Positions 8,351 through 15,950 of a stretch of DNA of 64,000 nt are shown here, piece after piece. A program made the position numbers and the translations under genes. The stretch comes from Saccharothrix carnea (GTDB lineage Bacteria; Actinomycetota; Actinomycetes; Mycobacteriales; Pseudonocardiaceae). How positions within the stretch are numbered: the first letter of the stretch is position 1; each line of letters begins with the position of its first letter. The notes beneath the pieces were generated by a model, which ran no database searches, was not told the DNA's origin, and saw nothing but the letters and a program-made list of their open reading frames with translations. The stretch covers positions 558,001-622,000 of the forward strand of contig NZ_PYAX01000001.1 in assembly GCF_003014735.1 (NCBI RefSeq), read 5' to 3'.

Positions 8351-11300
8351 GACTCCATGCGCCGGAGCGCGTCGAGCGCCGAGGCAAGGTCGGGAAAGGT
8401 CCCTTCGACCTCGTGCACGGTGAGGTAACCCCGGACGAAGTCGAGGATGTCCTCCTCTGGGGTAGCACCCTCCACGAACTTCTCGACCACTGCCCGGAAG
8501 TGCTGCGGCTCGACTCTGTTCAACGCGAACCGGGAGGCGTCCTTCAACCACTCGAGGAGTGCCCGGTCGAACACCCAGTTCACCGCTTCGGCACTGGTGA
8601 GGTACTCGAAGAACTCGACCGGGAAGTAGATCCTGCTCAACAGGCCCCGAGTGGACTCGCGGGCGGTGTGGTCCACGGCTCCCAGCAGCGCGTCCAACAT
8701 GACCGGGGCGCCTTCGGCGGCGCTCGATCGTGCCCGCCACAGCAGGACCAGGCTCACGTGCACGCTGTCCCGGTCCGCGGCGATCACGGTGATCAGCCGA
8801 TCCGCCAGGTGTCCGATCTCGTCCAGCACCTGCGGATGCGCACAGATGATGGAACACATCTCGGCTCCCATGGCGAGGGCGCGCGGCTCGGCCGGCAGAA
8901 GCCACACGACCGCCCTGCGCACCACGTCCGGAGGAAGTCTCCACGCGTCGCGGGACAAGGCGAAGAGCAGGGCCCGCTCTCCGGCGTCGTTCAGCGCCAC
9001 CCCGTCCTCGAGCGCGGAGATGATCTCTTCGAACCTGGTGATGTCGTAGGGGAGGGCGCTGCGCAGGTCGGCCATCCCGGTCGTCTGGACGATCCACTGG
9101 GAGAACTCCTCCAGCAGCGCTTGTTCGCGTTCGACCGGGGAGATGGGGGCACCGACGAAGTGACGCCCCGCACTGATCGTGCCTTCGAGCACCGGATCGC
9201 CCAAGAGCCGAGCTTCGCGCACGTGGTCGCTTCCGGAGGAATCGTCGTTGAAGATGATGCGGGCGGTCTCGCCGTCCCAACCGAGGGTGAGCGTCCGGAG
9301 CACGCTCTGCCACCCTTCGGTGTCCAGCCCGGAGTGCCACAGGTGGACCACGGATCGCCAGTCGTCCAGTTCCGGGAACAGGCGGTCCAGCGGCACGGGC
9401 GCGTCATCCATGGCGACCCGCAGGCAGATCAGGTTCGCCGAGTAGGCCGCCACCCGTGACACGAGCGTCGCCCCGGACGGGTCGTAGGCCGGGTGCTGGT
9501 CGTGCTTCACCCGCTCGTGGACCGATCGGATCAGCTGGTCCAGCACGTCGAGGATGCCCGTGCGGTCGTCTTGGTCGAGGGCGCTGAACAAGCCCTTGGC
9601 GAAGTTGAGGACCGGCAGCCGCTTGGTGAACGCCTGGTGGGAGATGAGCGCGTACAGCAGGGCGTCGTCCAGCAGGCCGAAGTCCTCGAAGGGACTCGAC
9701 TCGCGCCGTTGCTTGTCCGCGAGGATCGTGCGGAGCAGGTTCAGGGTCACCTCGGCGATCAGGTACTCGCCGAACGTGGCGTGCAGGAACTCGTAGGTCC
9801 GGCGGCTCGGCTTGCCGTCACGCTCGTTCAGCTGCGCCGAGTGGATGAAGAAGAAGTCGCCCACGGTCCGGTCGGCGAGGGTGAGCGGGTCGTCGAACGT
9901 GCTGCGCTGCACGGCCTCCGGCGACGCGGTGAACGGCTTGAGGTCGCGTTCCAGTTCCGCGTCCTCCACGTACTGGCGTCCCCGGTTGAACATGGCCAGC
10001 GCGGCGATGCCCAGCTGCCACCTGCCCTGCTTGACCCGCTTGGCGATCTGAGCCTCGGACGGCTGCACGCGGCTCTTGTCCCGGGCCTGCCGCACCACGA
10101 ACGAGTCGATCAGCCGCTCGTACAGCTCGGCCTGGGACAGGTTCTCGTCGTCCAGCCGACCGCTCTCCGCGTCGGCCGCGTAGATGGCCAGCATCAACAG
10201 GATCAGCGGCTGCCTGGCCAGGTCGCCGTGGCGGAGCAGGTCGTCCGGGGCGAGCGGCCGGAAGTCCGGGGTGGCGGTGTTCGCGGTGTTCCACGCGTCG
10301 AGCCACTTGCCGATGCGGGGGTTGTCGAACTCCTCCAGCTTCACGATCGGCACACCGTGCGGGATGCGCGCCCGGTCCACGACGAGCGTCCTCGACGTGA
10401 TGACGACCGCCACCGGCCGACCCAGGGCGGCTTCGCCCTCCTGGAAGTCGCGCACCTGCTTGATGTAGTTGGACTGCGTCACGCCGCTCGCCTGGACGAG
10501 TTCGTCGAACCCGTCCAGCAGCACGACGCGGATGCTGTCGTCGCACTCGTCGGCGAGCCTGCCCCAGTCGACCTTCTCCGCCAGCACGTCCGTCAACGCC
10601 GTCTCGATCTGCGCCCGGACCGGGTCATCGGCGTTGACCTTGCGCAGCTGGACGTTGACCACTGTGTACCCGGACGCGGGCAGTCGGGCCGCGAGCACCT
10701 CCATCAGCAGCGACTTGCCCGCGCCTGGGTGCCCCAGCACCAGCAGCGGCCGATCGGTGCTGGTCGGGCTCGACAGGTGCGCCGCCAGGAACGCGTCGAT
10801 GTCCTCCTCGATCGCGGTGTGCGACGACCACCACTCCTCGGACGACGGCACGGCTTCCTCGTCGTGCACGGCGACGCGATACCTGGGCGCGACGAAACCG
10901 CGTTCCACGGACGGGAAGCGGGCGTTGACGGGGTGCGTGTCCGGGTCGGTCCGCAGCAAGGGCTTGGCGAGCGTGGCCGACGCCGCCCTCTCCAGCTTCG
11001 CCCGGTACGAACGGTCCGGCTGGGGCCTCGCGGGCGTGGCCAGCGACAGCAGCCGGGCGAAGCGCTCCAGCGATTCGGTCTGGGCGGCCAAGGCTTCCGC
11101 CAGCCGCGCGTTGCCCGCCTCGACGGCGGCGCGAGTGGCCGAGTGCTCACCGATGAACGTCCACACCTCGAACTCCGGGATCGCCGACGCGAGCCCCAGG
11201 TAGTGGTGCTGGTACTGCTCGCGGCTCCCCTCGGCGACCGTCGACAGCCAGCGGTGGTCCAACCCGGCCGACAGGGCGGGCCACGCCGCCAGTCCCGCGA

Positions 11301-11826
11301 GGAAGTTCGCCACCGCCGTCGCGGTCGCCGAGAAGAAGTGCGTGAGCGGGCCGTCGAGGTTCTGCTGGAAACCGCGCGTGGCGCCGGGAGCCGGGACGTC
11401 CAGTTCGGCCAACGCGGGTAAGGCGGATGCCTCGTTCTTCCCGGCCGGCTCGACGCCGAGCATCCTGAACTTCTCGCGATCGGTGATGTCGAGCCGGTCG
11501 AACGCGGGACCGAGCAGGTCGCGGAAGGCGTCGAACACCGAGTTCACCGCGATCACGGTGTGCGCGGCGGACACCAGTTCCTGGCGGTGCACACCGGACA
11601 GGCCGGTCAGCTTCGCCGACAGCCCGTCGAGCACCTTCCGCAACGACGACATGGCCTCGTTCTTGGGGTCGATCAGCCCGAGGACGTCCCCGCCGCCGAG
11701 CGCGCCACCGGCCAGGATCGCGCCGCCCAAGGCCATGTCGAACTTCTCGAACCACGGCCGTTCGTACTTCCCCAGCACGCGAAGAGCGCCCGTGTACGTG
11801 AACAAGTCGGGTCGTGACACGGGCAC
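8347..11826 (-). CDS. NACHT-type STAND NTPase, probable conflict/defence protein
   Basis: A 1,159-residue protein with three parts. Residues 1-330 are helical and Ala/Gly-rich (GALRVLGKYERPWFEKFD, LAGGALGGGDVLGLID), resembling the NACHT N-terminal helical (NNH) domains of bacterial STAND proteins. A NACHT P-loop domain follows with Walker A GHPGAGKS (365-372), Walker B VVLLDGFDEL (434-443) and the later FLHATFGEYL segment near 676-690. The last 450 residues are helical with no recognised repeat. Bacterial NACHT proteins include antiphage sensors that kill or arrest the cell; defence is inferred. The GTG at 11820 has a better-spaced GGAG than the one at 11826. Stop codons overlap the upstream GT gene at CTAG. 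Confidence 0.88.
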   Translation of the reverse strand: MPVSRPDLFTYTGALRVLGKYERPWFEKFDMALGGAILAGGALGGGDVLGLIDPKNEAMSSLRKVLDGLSAKLTGLSGVHRQELVSAAHTVIAVNSVFDAFRDLLGPAFDRLDITDREKFRMLGVEPAGKNEASALPALAELDVPAPGATRGFQQNLDGPLTHFFSATATAVANFLAGLAAWPALSAGLDHRWLSTVAEGSREQYQHHYLGLASAIPEFEVWTFIGEHSATRAAVEAGNARLAEALAAQTESLERFARLLSLATPARPQPDRSYRAKLERAASATLAKPLLRTDPDTHPVNARFPSVERGFVAPRYRVAVHDEEAVPSSEEWWSSHTAIEEDIDAFLAAHLSSPTSTDRPLLVLGHPGAGKSLLMEVLAARLPASGYTVVNVQLRKVNADDPVRAQIETALTDVLAEKVDWGRLADECDDSIRVVLLDGFDELVQASGVTQSNYIKQVRDFQEGEAALGRPVAVVITSRTLVVDRARIPHGVPIVKLEEFDNPRIGKWLDAWNTANTATPDFRPLAPDDLLRHGDLARQPLILLMLAIYAADAESGRLDDENLSQAELYERLIDSFVVRQARDKSRVQPSEAQIAKRVKQGRWQLGIAALAMFNRGRQYVEDAELERDLKPFTASPEAVQRSTFDDPLTLADRTVGDFFFIHSAQLNERDGKPSRRTYEFLHATFGEYLIAEVTLNLLRTILADKQRRESSPFEDFGLLDDALLYALISHQAFTKRLPVLNFAKGLFSALDQDDRTGILDVLDQLIRSVHERVKHDQHPAYDPSGATLVSRVAAYSANLICLRVAMDDAPVPLDRLFPELDDWRSVVHLWHSGLDTEGWQSVLRTLTLGWDGETARIIFNDDSSGSDHVREARLLGDPVLEGTISAGRHFVGAPISPVEREQALLEEFSQWIVQTTGMADLRSALPYDITRFEEIISALEDGVALNDAGERALLFALSRDAWRLPPDVVRRAVVWLLPAEPRALAMGAEMCSIICAHPQVLDEIGHLADRLITVIAADRDSVHVSLVLLWRARSSAAEGAPVMLDALLGAVDHTARESTRGLLSRIYFPVEFFEYLTSAEAVNWVFDRALLEWLKDASRFALNRVEPQHFRAVVEKFVEGATPEEDILDFVRGYLTVHEVEGTFPDLASALDALRRMES

Positions 11827-11905
11827 TCCACGAGGCGGGACGGCGGGGTTCGGCCGATCCTCGCAGGAGATCGACTCCGATGAGCCGCACTTCTGCGGAT
11901 CGAGG

Positions 11906-12226
11906 TCAGGCGGGCAGTTGCGGCAGGAGCATCCGGCGGCCCGCGACGATGCCGCCGTCCACCGGGATGGCGGCGCCGGTCAGGTAGGCCAGGTCGTCGG
12001 ACGCCAGCGCGAGCACGGCGCGGGCGATGTCGTCCGGTGACGCGATCCGCTTCAGGCCGTCCACGTTGAGCTGACCCAACGCGACCTTGGCCTGGTTCCA
12101 GGTGGCGTCGTCCAACTCGGCCGGGCGGATCATCGGGGTGTCGGTGATGCCGGGCATGATCGCGTTCACGCGGATGCCGTCCACGCCGTACTCCAGGGCC
12201 GCCGACTGCACCACGTGCCCGAGCCA
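11906..12226 (-). pseudogene. C-terminal remnant of a short-chain dehydrogenase/reductase
   Basis: On the minus strand the last 105 or so codons read as the end of a classical SDR: VVQSAALEYGVDGIRVNAIMPG, TDTPMIRP, RIASPDDIARAVLALASDDLAYLTGAAIPVDGG. The Rossmann TGxxxGxG segment and the YxxxK catalytic pair should lie upstream, but SDR similarity stops near 12217-12226. That is where the TetR gene begins on the other strand. The frame stays open antisense to TetR, yet that part has no SDR features. An enzyme without cofactor motif or catalytic residues cannot work, so I call it a 5'-deleted pseudogene. Confidence 0.78.
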
Positions 12227-12793
12227 CGCCGTCGTCCAGGTGGTCGCAGCGCGCAGGTCCGCGCCGCCGTGCTGGAAGCCGGCCTCGCCGAGCTGGCCGC
12301 GGCCGGCTACCACAATGTGAGCCTGGAAGGTGTCGCCCGGCGCGCGGGCGTCAACAAGACGACCGTCTACCGGCGCTGGGGCACGCGGGAGGCGTTGCTG
12401 CTCGACGCGATCCGCGCCCGCGCGACCGCCGAGGTGCCCATCCCGGACACCGGTGACCTGCGCGAAGACCTGCTCGCCCTGGTCCGGACCGCGATCGCGA
12501 ACCTGGCGACGGTCGAGGTGCAGGCGATGGTCCGGGTCGCCGTCGCACTCTCGCCGCACGACGACGCGGTGGCCGCGACCAGCCGCGCGTTCTGGACCGA
12601 ACGCCTCGCGGTGGACGGCGAGGTGGTCCGCCGTGCCGTCGAACGCGGCGAGATCGCGCCCGTCGACCCCGAGCGGGTGATCGAGGCGGTGCTCGGGCCG
12701 CCCTACTTCCGCCTGCTGGTGACCGGTCGGCCGGTCACCGACGAGTTCCTGGTCGCCACCGTCGACCTGGTGGTGGACGGCCTCAGACGGTGA
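12215..12793 (+). CDS. TetR family transcriptional regulator beside SDR remnant
   Basis: A 192-residue TetR/AcrR repressor. The helix-turn-helix spans roughly residues 13-60 (VRAAVLEAGLAELAAAGYHN, SLEGVARRAGVNKTTVYRRW), and the C-terminal helices form the ligand-binding and dimer domain. The GTG start lies inside the broken SDR gene, and the few residues before the first helix (MPEPRRRPGGRSAQ) are short. The original 5' end and promoter may therefore have gone with the SDR deletion. TetR genes commonly face the oxidoreductase they control, and this pair was probably once such a unit. Its 3' end overlaps the oxidoreductase gene by 11 bases. Confidence 0.83.
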   Translation: MPEPRRRPGGRSAQVRAAVLEAGLAELAAAGYHNVSLEGVARRAGVNKTTVYRRWGTREALLLDAIRARATAEVPIPDTGDLREDLLALVRTAIANLATVEVQAMVRVAVALSPHDDAVAATSRAFWTERLAVDGEVVRRAVERGEIAPVDPERVIEAVLGPPYFRLLVTGRPVTDEFLVATVDLVVDGLRR

Positions 12794-13721
12794 GCACCAG
12801 CTTGCCCGTGGTCCGGTTGGCCTCGCCGACCTCGTGCGCCTTGACGACGTCCTCCAGCGGGAACGTCTCGGCGACGACCGCCCTCAGCTCGCCGCGCTCC
12901 ACCAACCCGGCCAGGTGCTCCAGCGCGGCGTGGTCCGGCGCCACGGACACGGTCTTGGCACGCACACCCAGCGCCTCGGCCATCACGAGCAGCTCGGGCA
13001 GCCGGCTGGGGTCGGTCAGGCCCACGTACACCCCACCCGGCTTGAGCACCCGCATCGACCGCTCTTCGTAGTCGCCGCCGACCAGGTCGACCACCACGTC
13101 GACGTCGTCCAGCTCGCCGAAGTCCCGCGTCCGGTAGTCCACCAGCTCGTCGGCGCCCAGCTCGCGCAGCAGGTCGTGCTTGCCCGCGCTCGCGGTGCCG
13201 ATCACCCACGCGCCGAGCGCCTTCGCCAGCTGCACGGCGACGTGCCCGACACCGCCCGCGGCGGCGTGGACCAGCACCCGGTCACCGGGCTTGACCCCGG
13301 CGGCCTCGGTCAGGACCTGCCACGCGGTGAGCGCGGCCAGCGGCAGCGCCGCCGCCTGTGCGTGGTCGACGTTGGCGGGCTTGCGGGCGAAGTGGCGCGC
13401 GGGCGCGGCGACGTACTCGGCGTACGCACCGGCCGGGCGCGGCAGGTGGGGCATCCCGAACACCTCGTCGCCCACCCGGAACCGGTTCTCCCCCGCCGGC
13501 ACGGCCGCAACGACGCCGGACACGTCCCAACCCGGCACCCACGGCGTGCTGAACCAGTAGCCGTGGCGGCGCACCAGCCAGTCGAACGCGTTCACGCCCG
13601 CCGCGCGCACCTCGACCAGGATCTCGCCCATCGCCGGCTCCGGCTTCGCGACCGCCCGCACCTTCAGGGCCTCGGGCTCGCCGAAGGCCTCGACCACAAC
13701 CGCACGCATCTCGTTCGTCAT
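12783..13721 (-). CDS. NADPH-dependent quinone-type oxidoreductase (MDR, zinc-free)
   Basis: A 312-residue medium-chain reductase. The N-terminal GroES-like fold (AFGEPEALKV, VRAAGVNAFDWLVRRHGYW, VPGWDVSGVV, FRVGDEVFGM) is followed by the Rossmann NADPH motif AAAGGVGHVAVQLAKALGA. The zinc-binding Cys/His residues of alcohol dehydrogenases are missing, as in quinone and enone reductases. The chosen ATG encodes MTNEMRAVVVEAF; a second ATG four codons on is also plausible. It is divergent from an HxlR-type regulator, a standard arrangement in which HxlR represses the reductase and responds to electrophiles or quinones. Confidence 0.88.
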   Translation of the reverse strand: MTNEMRAVVVEAFGEPEALKVRAVAKPEPAMGEILVEVRAAGVNAFDWLVRRHGYWFSTPWVPGWDVSGVVAAVPAGENRFRVGDEVFGMPHLPRPAGAYAEYVAAPARHFARKPANVDHAQAAALPLAALTAWQVLTEAAGVKPGDRVLVHAAAGGVGHVAVQLAKALGAWVIGTASAGKHDLLRELGADELVDYRTRDFGELDDVDVVVDLVGGDYEERSMRVLKPGGVYVGLTDPSRLPELLVMAEALGVRAKTVSVAPDHAALEHLAGLVERGELRAVVAETFPLEDVVKAHEVGEANRTTGKLVLTV

Positions 13722-13742
13722 GGTCGAAAGGATCATCCATGG

Positions 13743-13786
13743 TGGTATCTCTTGTGAAGAAGGCACCTGAATGGTATCTAGGTACC
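13743..13786. promoter_or_regulatory. Candidate HxlR operator (repeated GGTATCT half-sites)
   Basis: Between the divergent oxidoreductase and HxlR genes the octamer TGGTATCT occurs twice (13743-13750 and 13772-13779), followed at 13781-13786 by the palindrome GGTACC. HxlR proteins bind spaced repeats of this kind in front of the reductase they control. The second copy overlaps the HxlR start region, consistent with autoregulation. The repeats are seen; binding is inferred. Confidence 0.45.
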
Positions 13787-14196
13787 TTGTGTATACCGTC
13801 TCTGACCTGCGCGCCCACGGCGGCGCGGATGCCTACCTCCGCACCTGCGCCTCCCGGGCCGTGCTCGACCTGCTGGCCAACAAGTGGGTGTGCCTGGTGG
13901 TGGCCGCCCTGCGGCCAGGCACCATGCGCTTCGGCGAACTGCGCCGCCGCCTCGACGGCATCACCCAGAAGATGCTCACCCAGACGCTCCGCGACCTGGA
14001 ACGGGCCGGTCTCGTGCACCGCGCCGTCTACCCCAGCGTGCCGCCGCGCGTCGAGTACAGCCTCACGCCGCTGGGTGACGACGTGGGCGGGCTGATGGAC
14101 GCGATCAGGGCGTGGTCGGAGAACCACATCGAGGACATCCGCGCCGCGCAGGAGGCGTACGACCGCAAGGCGGGCGAGGAACTCCAGCCCGTGTAG
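13771..14196 (+). CDS. HxlR family winged-helix regulator
   Basis: A 141-residue HxlR-type regulator. It has the typical core: RAVLDLLANKWVCLVVAAL, RFGELRRRLDGITQKMLTQTLRDLERAGLVHR (recognition helix region) and VEYSLTPLGDDV (wing). Many members sense electrophiles through an N-terminal Cys; here a Cys lies in TCASRAVLD, where the sensing Cys is expected. The start is either this ATG or the in-frame GTG at 13789, which would free the operator-like repeat from coding. It is divergent from the oxidoreductase it probably controls. Confidence 0.87.
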   Translation: MVSRYLVYTVSDLRAHGGADAYLRTCASRAVLDLLANKWVCLVVAALRPGTMRFGELRRRLDGITQKMLTQTLRDLERAGLVHRAVYPSVPPRVEYSLTPLGDDVGGLMDAIRAWSENHIEDIRAAQEAYDRKAGEELQPV

Positions 14197-14943
14197 CTAG
14201 GAACCGTTGCGGGACTGTTCCAGGGCTTCCCGCGCCTTGCGGGCCATGTCGGCGACGGCGGCCCGGCGCACCGCGTCGGCCTCGTAGTCCTCACGGCGGT
14301 CCTTGACGACCCGCGCCGGCAGGCCGACGGCGATCTTGAAGTCCGGCACCTCGCCGCGCACCACCGCGTGCGCGCCGATCACGCACCCGCGCCCGATCCG
14401 CGTGCCGCGGGTCACGGTGACCTTCGTGCCGAGCCAGCAGTCCGGCCCGATGCGCACCGGCGACTTCACGATGCCCTGGTCCTTGATCGGCAGCGTGATG
14501 TCCGCCGTCACGTGGTCGAAGTCGCAGATGTAGACCCAGTCGGCGATCAGCGTGGCGGCGCCGATCTCCACGTCCAGGTAGCAGTTGACCGTGTTGTCCT
14601 TGCCGAACACGGCCTTGTCGCCGATCCGCAGGGAACCCTCGTGGCAGCGGATGGCGTTGCCGTCGCCGATGTGGACCCAGCGGCCGATCTCCAGCCGGCC
14701 GTAGCCGGGGCGGCAGTGCAGCTCGACCTTCTTGCCCAGGAACACCATGCCGCGCAGCACCACGTGCGGGTTCGCGACCCGGAACTTCAGCAGCCGCCAG
14801 TACCGCACCAGGTACCAGGGCGTGTACGCGCGGTGCCGCAGCACCCAGCGCAGCGAGGCCAGGGTGAGGAACCTGGCCTGCGCCGGGTCGCGGCGCGACC
14901 GACGCCACCTCGTCCACACCGGTGCGCCCCACATGCTCGTCAC
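14197..14943 (-). CDS. Left-handed beta-helix acyltransferase, Rv3034c-like
   Basis: The 248-residue protein has a long stretch of hexapeptide repeats (IGRWVHIGDGNAI, LRIGDKAVFGKDNTVN, VEIGAATLIADWVYI, VRIGPDCWLGTKVTV, TRIGRGCVIGAHAVV) ending in AVGLPARVVKDR, as in O-acetyltransferases of the trimeric beta-helix fold. In mycobacteria a gene of this type (Rv3034c) lies in the MGLP locus and is a candidate for the acyl decorations of that polysaccharide. The substrate here is inferred from position only. GTG 14943 is preceded by TACCCT at leaderless spacing. The stop abuts the HxlR stop end to end. Confidence 0.85.
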   Translation of the reverse strand: MTSMWGAPVWTRWRRSRRDPAQARFLTLASLRWVLRHRAYTPWYLVRYWRLLKFRVANPHVVLRGMVFLGKKVELHCRPGYGRLEIGRWVHIGDGNAIRCHEGSLRIGDKAVFGKDNTVNCYLDVEIGAATLIADWVYICDFDHVTADITLPIKDQGIVKSPVRIGPDCWLGTKVTVTRGTRIGRGCVIGAHAVVRGEVPDFKIAVGLPARVVKDRREDYEADAVRRAAVADMARKAREALEQSRNGS

Positions 14944-14949
14944 GCAGGC

Positions 14950-14955
14950 AGGGTA
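14950..14955 (-). promoter_or_regulatory. Leaderless -10 hexamer TACCCT for the acyltransferase gene
   Basis: Read on the minus strand, TACCCT is followed by six bases and the GTG at 14943, so the predicted first transcribed base is the start codon itself. The upstream GTG at 14973 would place this hexamer inside the gene. Confidence 0.5.
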
Positions 14956-14999
14956 GCCGGCGCTCCCGGTCACCGACGAACCGTGTCACAGTGGGGCCC

Positions 15000-15950
15000 G
15001 TGCGCACTCCGTTGATCATCGACACCGACCCTGGCGTGGACGACGCGTTCGCCCTCGCCGTCGCCGCCGCCAGCCCCGAGGTCGAGCTGATCGGGGTGAC
15101 CACGGTCTTCGGCAACGTCTCGCTGGAGAACACCACCCGCAACGCCCTGCGGCTGCTGGCGCTGCTCGGCCGCGACGACGTGCCGGTGGGCGTGGGCGCG
15201 TCCCGACCGTTGGTCCACCCCCACCCGCACCTGTCCAGCGCACACGGCTCGGACGGCCTCTCCGGGTACGCCGACACGCTGCCCGAAGCCACCCGCGGCC
15301 CGGACGCGCGTGACGCCGTCACGCTCCTGCGCGAACTCCTCGAACAGGCAGCCCGACCCGTCACGATCGTGCCCATCGGCCCGCTCACCAACATCGCCCT
15401 GCTGCTGGCCGCGCACCCGGACCTCAAGCCGAAGATCGGCAGGCTCGTCGTCATGGGCGGCGGTGTCGGTGGCGGCAACGTCACCGCCACGGCCGAGTTC
15501 AACGTCTGGAGCGACCCCGAGGCCGCCCGCCGCGTGCTGGTCGAGGAGGACGTGCCGACGACGCTGGTCCCGATGGACCTCACCCGCCGGTGCGCGGTCA
15601 GCGCCGAGTGGCTGGACGCGCTGGCGAAGACGTCCGCCGTCGCCGCCACGCTGGTCGGCCTCACGCCGTCCTACCTGGAGACCTACCGGCGGTTCCTCGG
15701 CTGGGACGGCATGGCGGTGCACGACGCGGTCGCGGTGGCCGAGGCCGTGCGGCCGGGGATCCTCAGCGGCACCCCGTTCCCGGTGGACGTCGACTGCTCG
15801 TTCGGCCCGAACCGGGGCGCGCTCGTGGTCGACCAACGCCTCGAAGTGGACGCGCCGAAGACCCTCGACATCACGATGGACGCCGACCTCGACGGCCTGC
15901 GCGCGTTCCTGTTCGAAAGGCTGGCGGGCCTGGCGGGCCTGGCGGGCTAG
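15000..15950 (+). CDS. Inosine-uridine preferring nucleoside hydrolase
   Basis: A 316-residue nucleoside hydrolase that cleaves the N-glycosidic bond of ribonucleosides for salvage. The calcium-binding signature IIDTDPGVDDAFAL is at the N-terminus. Later motifs are VPIGPLTNIALLL, VVMGGGVGGGNVTATAEFNVWSDPEAA and VHDAVAVAEAV, all characteristic. Length is normal. The protein ends in a small repeat, LAGLAGLAG, from three copies of a nine-base unit. No signal peptide is present, so it is cytoplasmic. It interrupts the Rv3034c-Rv3037c-like gene order and shares CTAG at its stop with the convergent methyltransferase gene. Confidence 0.93.
   Translation: MRTPLIIDTDPGVDDAFALAVAAASPEVELIGVTTVFGNVSLENTTRNALRLLALLGRDDVPVGVGASRPLVHPHPHLSSAHGSDGLSGYADTLPEATRGPDARDAVTLLRELLEQAARPVTIVPIGPLTNIALLLAAHPDLKPKIGRLVVMGGGVGGGNVTATAEFNVWSDPEAARRVLVEEDVPTTLVPMDLTRRCAVSAEWLDALAKTSAVAATLVGLTPSYLETYRRFLGWDGMAVHDAVAVAEAVRPGILSGTPFPVDVDCSFGPNRGALVVDQRLEVDAPKTLDITMDADLDGLRAFLFERLAGLAGLAG

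Noticed and set aside
9493-11421. A 642-codon open frame antisense to the NACHT gene
   Set aside because: It is rich in Arg, Val, Gly and Gln with no domain, arises from the GC-rich third-position bias of the minus-strand gene, and the NACHT frame has Walker motifs.
12227-12559. Extension of the minus-strand SDR frame through the TetR gene, giving a 217-codon product
   Set aside because: The added part is antisense to a well-formed TetR helix-turn-helix and has no SDR features, so the frame is open by composition only.
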